From Ruminococcaceae bacterium UBA5396 (GTDB lineage Bacteria; Bacillota; Clostridia; Oscillospirales; Acutalibacteraceae), in assembly GCA_002410715.1 (NCBI GenBank), contig DHOG01000024.1:45979-58527 (forward strand): a DNA stretch of 12,549 bases. Direction: 5' to 3'. Shown here in pieces: positions 7,523 to 12,549 of this stretch (the first letter of the stretch is position 1; each line of letters starts with the position of its first letter). A model generated the notes under the pieces. It made no database searches. It was not told where the DNA came from and saw nothing but the letters and a program-made list of their open reading frames with translations. The translations under genes and the position numbers were made by a program.

Positions 7523-8644
7523 TCAGGCAGTCTCTTTTTTAGGAATTGATATAAAAATCCGAAATCCGTTTTTCCCGTCTATATGAACAATACCGTCCAA
7601 TGCTGAAACCCGCTCGGATATGCTGTTGATACCCATTCCCTGCCCCTGCTTGCCGGTTATGCCCTGTCCGTTGTCCTGTATGATCAACTGAAAAAGTGCC
7701 GGATGCTCCCGCAATGTGATGCTTGCCCGCGTCGCTCCCGAATGCTTGGCTATATTCGACAACGATTCCCGTATAATGGAAAGAAACGCATATTTGATTC
7801 CGCTGCTTATGACACTCTCAACATCGTAATCGAAATCAACCGGACAATAGGTAAATTCCCGAACCAGTGCTTGGACCCGGGCACTCAAATCAATCGAATC
7901 GTTATGAAGATCATGTACACTTGTACGTATGCTGTCCATTGCTTCGGAAAGAGTATCCCGAAGCCCGCTTAGCCCGGCCTGTGCAGCAGGTTCTTTACTG
8001 ACTGTAATCAGAGCGCCCACCTGTAAAATAGAACGAGATAGCATATGTCCCACGTTGTCATGAATCTCCCGTGCGATGCGGTTGCGCTCGGCAAGGGTTG
8101 CAAGTCTGATTTCGATATCCTGCTTTTCAATGAGATCCCTGTTTTTTCGTTCAAGAAGCAGCGCCGTTTCCTTACCGCTGTCCCGCTGCCGTACAAGCTC
8201 TTGTCTAAGCTGTTTGAGTGTCACACTTCGCCTGCATATTAAATAGGAAATCATTAGGAAAAGCAAGGTCACAATTGTCTTGTCCGACGGCTTGTCCGGT
8301 ATTCCCATATAAATACCGATGGCAAACAGGAGCGGAAAAAGCACCGCACCTGTATAAACGGTTAGATTGTAGATAAATACATCATAAAACACCAGCGGTA
8401 TAAAGAACAAAAACTCCGAACGAAAGATGCACAAAAGCAGATAGACTGTAGCGGTTGTGTATACAAACCTTTGACCTGTATAAACGCCGTTCAGGGCGCT
8501 GACGGTTACAGCCGCCAGCAATGCAATCACCGAAAAAATTGAAAATGTGTGCATGAATAAGAGCACAAATCCGCATACAAGAAGGAACATCTTATCCCTG
8601 ACCGACCACACTTCATTCACCCCACAGTCTGTATCGTTATACAT
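7523..8644 (-). CDS. Membrane sensor histidine kinase, HisKA_3 (DesK/LiaS/LnrJ-like)
   Basis: This 373-residue kinase has about six hydrophobic spans in its first 137 residues (near 19-33, 35-51, 61-74, 77-93, 97-114, 122-137), with almost no extracellular loop. A charged, likely coiled-coil linker (139-185) follows, then a HisKA_3 dimerisation domain with ERNRIAREIHDNVGH (phospho-His195) and a HATPase domain with RESLSNIAKHSG (Asn297), DNGQG (324-328) and GQGMGI (334-339). Compact sensors of this type usually detect events within the membrane, such as fluidity or lipophilic agents. ATG 8644 directly abuts AAAAGG, so translation may instead start at GTG 8611 (GGTGA 5 nt upstream) or ATG 8590; all three keep the membrane domain. 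It is transcribed away from the ABC genes. Confidence 0.92.
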   Translation of the reverse strand: MYNDTDCGVNEVWSVRDKMFLLVCGFVLLFMHTFSIFSVIALLAAVTVSALNGVYTGQRFVYTTATVYLLLCIFRSEFLFFIPLVFYDVFIYNLTVYTGAVLFPLLFAIGIYMGIPDKPSDKTIVTLLFLMISYLICRRSVTLKQLRQELVRQRDSGKETALLLERKNRDLIEKQDIEIRLATLAERNRIAREIHDNVGHMLSRSILQVGALITVSKEPAAQAGLSGLRDTLSEAMDSIRTSVHDLHNDSIDLSARVQALVREFTYCPVDFDYDVESVISSGIKYAFLSIIRESLSNIAKHSGATRASITLREHPALFQLIIQDNGQGITGKQGQGMGINSISERVSALDGIVHIDGKNGFRIFISIPKKETA

Positions 8645-8652
8645 CCTTTTAC

Positions 8653-8678
8653 GCGCATACCTTCAGTTTACCATGCGC
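8653..8678. promoter_or_regulatory. Inverted repeat just upstream of the kinase gene
   Basis: GCGCAT (8653-8658) and ATGCGC (8673-8678) form a perfect 6-bp inverted repeat with a 14-nt spacer, ending 8 bases before the annotated kinase start. It could be an operator or a leader hairpin affecting kinase translation. I found no convincing promoter for the kinase itself. Confidence 0.35.
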
Positions 8679-8733
8679 CAAAACCCTATACAAGCAATTT
8701 TAATGCAATATTCTTATTTTAGTATGGAATTGC

Positions 8734-8749
8734 GACACAGCTCCTATAG
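8734..8749 (+). repeat. 16-nt imperfect direct repeat, copy 1
   Basis: GACACAGCTCCTATAG matches GACACAACTCCTATAA at 9066-9081 at 14 of 16 positions in the same orientation. It sits immediately before the structured-RNA candidate. The pair may mark the edges of a degenerate mobile element or be regulator sites. Confidence 0.5.
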
Positions 8750-8751
8750 TC

Positions 8752-8824
8752 AAGACCACCGGCTCATGAAGTGCCCTACAAGGGGCTGAGACTGGCGGCA
8801 TCTTAAGATGCACCGAAAGGTCTT
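8752..8824 (+). ncRNA. Candidate structured RNA with three-way junction
   Basis: The sequence can fold by hand into a compact junction. The closing stem P1 is AAGACC (8752-8757) with GGTCTT (8819-8824). P2 is CCGGCTCA (8759-8766) with TGAG-A-CTGG (8787-8795, one bulged A), an internal loop TGAAGT and an apical GCCCT/GGGGC stem capped by ACAA. P3 is GCATC (8798-8802) with GATGC (8807-8811), loop TTAA, optionally extended by CG/CG. AAA joins P3 to P1. Two pairs (8761 with 8793, 8777 with 8782) are G-U only on the plus strand, supporting plus-strand RNA. ACC-GAAA-GGT (8812-8821) is a competing hairpin. The family is not recognised; it could be a fragment of a mobile intron or an insertion-sequence RNA. 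No clear promoter or terminator is seen. Confidence 0.4.
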
Positions 8825-9048
8825 TCTACTGCATCACTCACTCTGCTACACTTAAAAGAGTAATAACTACCTCTAACCACTTCGACTGAATATGAATCTC
8901 ATTTATTCATCACAATCTGCAGATTTTTTGTTGGAGTGACGTCCTTTGCAACCGCTGGAATGAGCGAAAAGAACGCTTAAAGCTAAAGCTATTCCCTCCC
9001 CCGGCATAGCTACATCAGCATACCTATGATGATGTGTTTATATGGTTT

Positions 9049-9098
9049 TGACACGGACAAGACGTGACACAACTCCTATAAACATATGACATTTGTCA
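9049..9098. promoter_or_regulatory. TGACA/TGTCA half-site cluster, candidate operator of the exporter
   Basis: TGACA occurs at 9049-9053, 9065-9069 and 9087-9091, the last facing TGTCA at 9094-9098 with a 2-nt spacer to form an inverted repeat. This site lies about 60-70 bases upstream of the expected transcription start, a usual position for activation by a NarL-type regulator. The divergently encoded response regulator is the natural candidate to bind here. Assignment to that protein is inference. Confidence 0.45.
9066..9081 (+). repeat. 16-nt imperfect direct repeat, copy 2
   Basis: GACACAACTCCTATAA is the second copy of the element at 8734-8749 (14 of 16 identical, 332 bases apart). It overlaps one TGACA half-site of the operator candidate (9065-9069). 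Confidence 0.5.
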
Positions 9099-9141
9099 CT
9101 GTCGATTATGACCAGATTCACTACCGCGGCTTGGTTGGCTG

Positions 9142-9150
9142 TGATAAAAT
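9142..9150 (+). promoter_or_regulatory. Extended -10 promoter of the ABC exporter operon
   Basis: TG-A-TAAAAT (TG at 9142-9143, TAAAAT at 9145-9150) fits the extended -10 pattern, with no good -35 box at 16-18 nt. Such a promoter often needs an activator, consistent with the half-sites upstream. The start would be near 9157, followed by AGGAGG at 9171-9176, 8 nt before the first gene. Confidence 0.55.
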
Positions 9151-9184
9151 ACAGCCACAGTCTTACATGTAGGAGGAAACACAG

Positions 9185-10117
9185 ATGATTATAAAGGTAC
9201 AAAATCTGGTAAAACGGTACGGCGATTTGCTTGCACTGGATCATTTCGGTCTGGAAATTGAACAGGGTGAAATATTCGGACTGCTGGGCCCCAACGGTTC
9301 AGGAAAAACTACAGCAATTAATTGTATGCTTTCATTGCTGAAATACGACAAGGGGACAATCGAGATTTTCGGCAAGCCAATGTCTCCCGATGCCTATGAC
9401 ATTAAACGCAATATCGGGGTTGTGATGCAAAATGTGGCGGTTTTCAACGAATTAACGGTTTATGAAAACATTCAGTATTTCTGCGGGCTCTATATCCCTG
9501 ACAAGGACAAACGTGACCGGTACACAGATGAAGCCATCGAGTTTGTAGGGTTGCAGGATTTCCGCAAGTTTATGCCCAAAAAGCTGTCGGGCGGTCTTCT
9601 TCGCAGACTGAACATCGCCTGCGGTATTGCTCACAAGCCCAACCTCATTTTTCTTGACGAGCCTACCGTGGCGGTAGATCCCCAAAGCCGCAACAATATT
9701 CTGGAAGGTATCCAACGTCTAAATCGTGAAGGCGCCACCATTGTCTATACCTCTCACTATATGGAAGAGGTTGAGCAAATATGCAGCAGAATCGCAATCA
9801 TAGACAAGGGCAAAACACTTGCAACCGGAACCAAAGACGAGCTGAAGGCAATGATAAAAACCGGAGAAACCCTGTCAGCTGAATTGTATGCCCTGTCGGA
9901 GGAAGATCTCGAAGCAATTCGCAGCCTTCCCCATGTAACAGATGCTACGTTTATAAACAACCGGCTTACCGTGCTTTGCTCGGGTGGAAAGCATAATCTG
10001 ATTCGCCTGCTCGACACCCTGAAATCACGCGATATTTCTTTTGGACGTGTATTTTCCGAACCGCCCACACTGAACGATGTCTTTCTGGAAATTACCGGAA
10101 AAGAACTTCGTGATTAA
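9185..10117 (+). CDS. ABC exporter ATPase (LnrL/DrrA-like)
   Basis: This 310-residue ATP-binding subunit powers export through the two permeases encoded next to it. The nucleotide-binding domain has Walker A GPNGSGKT (35-42), Q-loop Gln82 in VVMQN, signature LSGGL (134-138), Walker B LIFLDEP (154-160, Glu159 catalytic), D-loop VDPQSR and switch His191 in TSHYMEE. A C-terminal region (about 215-310) of the kind found in the DrrA/CcmA-type drug and lipid exporter group follows. The fifth signature residue is Leu rather than Gln, a tolerated variation in this group. AGGAGG lies 8 nt before the ATG. Length and neighbours match B. subtilis LnrL (YfiL), but the substrate cannot be read from sequence. 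Confidence 0.95.
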   Translation: MIIKVQNLVKRYGDLLALDHFGLEIEQGEIFGLLGPNGSGKTTAINCMLSLLKYDKGTIEIFGKPMSPDAYDIKRNIGVVMQNVAVFNELTVYENIQYFCGLYIPDKDKRDRYTDEAIEFVGLQDFRKFMPKKLSGGLLRRLNIACGIAHKPNLIFLDEPTVAVDPQSRNNILEGIQRLNREGATIVYTSHYMEEVEQICSRIAIIDKGKTLATGTKDELKAMIKTGETLSAELYALSEEDLEAIRSLPHVTDATFINNRLTVLCSGGKHNLIRLLDTLKSRDISFGRVFSEPPTLNDVFLEITGKELRD

Positions 10118-10123
10118 AGGAGG
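10118..10123 (+). promoter_or_regulatory. Ribosome binding site that supports a TTG start
   Basis: A perfect AGGAGG begins directly after the ATPase stop codon (10115-10117) and lies 8 nt before TTG 10132, which makes TTG the best start for the first permease. Confidence 0.8.
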
Positions 10124-10131
10124 TTATCACC

Positions 10132-11274
10132 TTGTTTTTATTTCTCTATACTTCACGGGTGAAAACCCTACTGCGGGATAAGGATAATCTATTTTGGACT
10201 CTAATGTTTCCATTGCTTCTCGCAACCTTTTTTTATATTGCATTCGGCAGTATTATGAATAAATCAGAAAATTTTAAACCTGTACCCACGGCGGTTGTCA
10301 ATAATGAGGCATATATAAACAACACATATTTTGCCGATGCTCTGAAAACCGCTTCAACCGGGGATAATCCCATCTTACAATTGTCTGTCCTAAACCGAGA
10401 GCAAGCCGAAAAGCAGCTAGAAAGCGGCGAAATATCAGGTATCATCACGGTTTCGGATACCATCTCGCTTAAAGTGAAGCAATCGGGCGTGAATCAAAGC
10501 ATCATCAAAGCGTTTTTAGATCAGTATCTGCAAACCGAAAAGGAGGTAGCTGCCATACTCAAAGCAAACCCCGATGCAGCCAATCAGGGATTGTTCAATG
10601 CACTCGGCAAGCACATCAGCTGCACAAAGGAAATCAGCTTCAGCGGCGCCGACCCCAACCCAATGCTCAACTACTTCTATGCGCTGATTGCGATGGCATG
10701 TCTTTACGGTTCATTTTGGGGAATGCGAAACACAACCGATATGCAGGCGAATCTATCTGCGCTGGGCGCCCGCCGAAGCGTTGCGCCAACCCATAAGATG
10801 GCTTCGGTCGTCAGCGACGGGCTTGCCGCCTTGACCATCCTGTTTGCCGAAATCATGATAACGGTATGCTATATCGCATTTGTTTTGGGTGCCGATTTCG
10901 GAACAAGATGGGGCTATGTGGTGCTTACCTGCTTTATAGGGTGTGTCACAGGCATATCCTTCGGAACCTTTGTCGGTTCGGCAATCCGAAAAAGCGAAGG
11001 AGTAAAAACAGCCATCCTGCTGGGATTTTCCATGGTGATGAGCTTCCTTGCAGGGTTGATGATCGGTGATATGAAGATTATGATTGCCCAAAAGGCGCCC
11101 ATACTCAATCTAATCAACCCCGCGACACTTCTCACCGACGCATTCTACAGCCTTTATATCTATGAATCACTGGACCGCTTCTTTTTAAATATCGGCATAC
11201 TCAGCATCATCTCTTTGGGTTTGACTGCGGGCAGTTTTGTCTTTATCAGGAGGGAACGTTATGCAAGTATTTAA
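10132..11274 (+). CDS. ABC-2 type permease (LnrM-like)
   Basis: This 380-residue inner-membrane subunit has the ABC-2 permease layout: one N-terminal span (about 20-41, after the RDKDNLFWTLMFPLLL amphipathic start), a large extracytoplasmic domain (about 42-178), then five spans (near 179-196, 227-252, 260-285, 293-312, 350-372). It begins with TTG at 10132, supported by AGGAGG at 10118-10123 with an 8-nt spacer; the next in-frame ATG (residue 25) would remove part of the first span. The gap after the ATPase stop is 14 nt. Its end overlaps the next gene by 14 nt, so translation of the two permeases is probably coupled. They likely form a heterodimer exporting a lipophilic or membrane-active compound. 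Confidence 0.92.
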   Translation: MFLFLYTSRVKTLLRDKDNLFWTLMFPLLLATFFYIAFGSIMNKSENFKPVPTAVVNNEAYINNTYFADALKTASTGDNPILQLSVLNREQAEKQLESGEISGIITVSDTISLKVKQSGVNQSIIKAFLDQYLQTEKEVAAILKANPDAANQGLFNALGKHISCTKEISFSGADPNPMLNYFYALIAMACLYGSFWGMRNTTDMQANLSALGARRSVAPTHKMASVVSDGLAALTILFAEIMITVCYIAFVLGADFGTRWGYVVLTCFIGCVTGISFGTFVGSAIRKSEGVKTAILLGFSMVMSFLAGLMIGDMKIMIAQKAPILNLINPATLLTDAFYSLYIYESLDRFFLNIGILSIISLGLTAGSFVFIRRERYASI

Positions 11275-12418
11275 AACCTACTTTAAGATTATCAATGCCA
11301 GCAAGAACTCTCTCCTTATCTATCTTTTGGTGTTTCTCGGTATTGCCTTCATGACCTCCAAAAGCTTCAATTCCTCCCCCACTGCCGGCTTTACCGAAAC
11401 GAAAATCAATATTGCCGTAGTCAACAGGGATACAGAGTCGAATGTTATAAAGGGTTTGATTGGTTATTTATCCAAAACCAGCAATATTGTGGATGTCCCC
11501 GACGATACTGAAAAGCTGCAGGATATGCTGTTTTTCAGAAAAATTGAATATATTGCCATTATTCCAAAGGGCTTTACAGAACATTTCGGGGCAAGCAGTG
11601 AAGCGCATATTGAAACCGTTGCAGTACCCGATTCGATATCGGCGGTATATGTAGATATTCTGATTGATAGGTATCTGCAGGCCTTGCGTTTGACAGCCGA
11701 TTTCAGCGGCCTGCCGTCTGAAGACCAAGCAAGGCTTGTCTCTCAAAGTTTGTCTGCCAAAGCCGATATTCAAATGAAAGCCACCCATACCGACAACAAT
11801 TCAACAGGCTATCTATTCTATTTCAATTTCTTTGCCTATATAATACTTGCAATCAGCACCATCGGGCTGAGCACCATCATGATGGTATTCAACCAACCCG
11901 ATTTGAAACGGCGCAACCTATGCTCCCCCATAAAGCAAAGGAACATGAGCGTTCAGCTGGCTTTGGGCAGTATCATATACTCCCTCTTTTGCTGGGCACT
12001 GATTGTATTATTCGGCATTATTCTATATGGAAAACCGCTTTTAACATCCGGATTGCTTCCCATCCTTGCCCTTAACTCACTGGTATTCACCATAGTATGT
12101 ACGGCCATCGGATTTTTAGTGGGCATCCTTATTAAAAGCTACAATGTCCAGGCTGCAATCACCAATGTGGTTTCTTTAGGCATGAGCTTTTTGTGCGGGG
12201 TCATGGTTCCGCAGGAGCTGCTGGGCGACGGTGTACTTCGTGTTGCCAGCTTCCTGCCCGCCTACTGGTATATCCGCGCCAATCGTGCAATCGGAACGTC
12301 AGGGCTGAAAGCCGGAAATGATATTATAACGCCAATGCTGATTCAGTTGAGCTTTGCCCTCGCCATTTTCTCGGTTACTCTCTTTATAAGCAAGCAAAAA
12401 AGAACAGCCAACCAATGA
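11261..12418 (+). CDS. ABC-2 type permease (LnrN-like)
   Basis: This second membrane subunit has 385 residues and the same layout as its neighbour: an N-terminal span (about 17-34), an extracytoplasmic domain (about 35-183) with INIAVVNRD and YIAIIPKGF segments typical of this ABC-2/YhgE-like group, then five spans (near 184-207, 232-255, 264-291, 297-315, 356-377). ATG 11261 is chosen because AGGAGG lies 7 nt upstream; the frame is open a little further 5' (TTG at 11237) but without a fitting site. It overlaps the previous permease gene by 14 nt. Related but diverged permease pairs are usual for DrrBC/LnrMN-type exporters. It is the last gene of the operon. Confidence 0.92.
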   Translation: MQVFKTYFKIINASKNSLLIYLLVFLGIAFMTSKSFNSSPTAGFTETKINIAVVNRDTESNVIKGLIGYLSKTSNIVDVPDDTEKLQDMLFFRKIEYIAIIPKGFTEHFGASSEAHIETVAVPDSISAVYVDILIDRYLQALRLTADFSGLPSEDQARLVSQSLSAKADIQMKATHTDNNSTGYLFYFNFFAYIILAISTIGLSTIMMVFNQPDLKRRNLCSPIKQRNMSVQLALGSIIYSLFCWALIVLFGIILYGKPLLTSGLLPILALNSLVFTIVCTAIGFLVGILIKSYNVQAAITNVVSLGMSFLCGVMVPQELLGDGVLRVASFLPAYWYIRANRAIGTSGLKAGNDIITPMLIQLSFALAIFSVTLFISKQKRTANQ

Positions 12419-12433
12419 AGCTGTAAAACCCGA

Positions 12434-12497
12434 AAAGCCCATAATAAATCAGTCACCCCGCTTTAATTTGCGTGGGGACTGATTTATTATGGGCTTT
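12434..12497 (+). terminator. Long perfect-stem hairpin after the exporter operon, likely terminator
   Basis: A 21-bp perfect stem (12434-12454 with 12477-12497) continues through one bulged base on each side into CCC/GGG and CGC/GCG pairs around an 8-nt TTTAATTT loop. It begins 15 bases past the stop codon at 12416-12418. The stem is far longer than a usual intrinsic terminator and only three T follow it, so an alternative is a small palindromic insertion (MITE-like) that also ends transcription. Confidence 0.6.
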
Positions 12498-12524
12498 CAA
12501 GCCTGTTAATGAAAACTAGTGCAA

Positions 12525-12543
12525 GGGTTGTAGGGGCGGATTC
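12525..12543 (+). repeat. Dispersed 19-nt repeat, right copy
   Basis: Perfect reverse complement of 98-116. Its 11-nt core GGGTTGTAGGG also occurs, as the reverse complement, at 4730-4740. The repeat runs close to the window end, so its full extent cannot be seen. Confidence 0.7.
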
Positions 12544-12549
12544 AATATC

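Larger units (their letters stand above)
8645..9184. other. 540-base divergent intergenic region
   Basis: This stretch separates the kinase gene (minus) from the ABC exporter genes (plus) and is much longer than needed for two promoters. I find no convincing gene in it. It contains the 8653-8678 hairpin, the structured-RNA candidate at 8752-8824, a 16-nt imperfect direct repeat (8734-8749 and 9066-9081), and several lesser inverted repeats: ATGAAT/ATTCAT at 8892-8910, GGAAT/ATTCC enclosing AGCG/CGCT at 8957-8995, and ACATCA/TGATGT at 9012-9035. The exporter promoter elements lie at the right end. The middle could be the remains of a small mobile element or a non-coding RNA gene. Confidence 0.6.

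Noticed and set aside
8547..8789. Plus-strand open frame of 80 codons running from inside the kinase gene into the intergenic region
   Set aside because: It is antisense to the kinase N-terminus for most of its first part, has no ribosome binding site seen, and its end only translates the structured-RNA region.
8731..8830. Firm call of a group II intron 5' end
   Set aside because: The GTGYG-type 5' end is not present (TTGCG instead), and no domain V-like hairpin or reverse transcriptase is visible in the rest of the region.
8891..8940. Intrinsic terminator at the AATCTGCAGATT palindrome with T6
   Set aside because: The palindrome allows only a 4-bp stem with a 4-nt loop, too weak to call.
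9038..9244. Minus-strand open frame across the exporter promoter
   Set aside because: It overlaps the promoter, ribosome binding site and start of the ATPase gene, and has no recognisable features.

Overview
The window looks like chromosomal DNA of an anaerobic Bacillota bacterium of class Clostridia, possibly near the Oscillospiraceae. This is inferred from the glgC plus glgD pair (the two-subunit ADP-glucose pyrophosphorylase of Gram-positives), strong AGGAGG ribosome binding sites, a TTG start, a moderate GC content, and short GC-rich palindromic repeats between genes. No rRNA, tRNA, CRISPR array or intact transposase gene is visible.

Layout. Positions 1-120 hold palindromic and dispersed repeats. 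Positions 171-678 hold a small single-span membrane protein gene (minus strand) with its own promoter, a leader of about 170 nt and an intrinsic terminator. Positions 729-6755 hold a minus-strand glycogen synthesis cluster in transcription order glgB, glgC, glgD, glgA, with a clear promoter (TTGAAT, 17 nt, TACAAT) before glgB. Positions 6834-8644 encode, also on the minus strand, a DesK/LiaS-type sensor kinase followed by its NarL/LuxR-type response regulator. Positions 8645-9184 are a 540-base divergent intergenic region that contains a likely structured RNA (three-way junction at 8752-8824), a 16-nt imperfect direct repeat and a TGACA/TGTCA operator candidate. Positions 9185-12418 encode, on the plus strand, an ABC ATPase and two ABC-2 permeases. 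A 21-bp-stem hairpin follows, then a second copy of the 19-nt repeat seen at the left edge, in inverted orientation.

How the genes work together. GlgC/GlgD make ADP-glucose from glucose-1-phosphate and ATP, GlgA polymerises it, and GlgB adds alpha-1,6 branches. The set covers synthesis only: no glycogen phosphorylase or debranching gene lies in the window. The kinase, regulator and three-gene exporter match in gene order, domain content and protein sizes the Bacillus subtilis LnrJK-LnrLMN (YfiJK-YfiLMN) system, which senses and resists membrane-active polyenes. The likely role here is therefore sensing a membrane or lipophilic stress and inducing the divergent exporter. The substrate is unknown.

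The part least explained by known genes is the divergent intergenic region, especially the compact junction-like RNA fold. It may be an uncharacterised ncRNA or regulatory element, or a fragment of a mobile element or intron.
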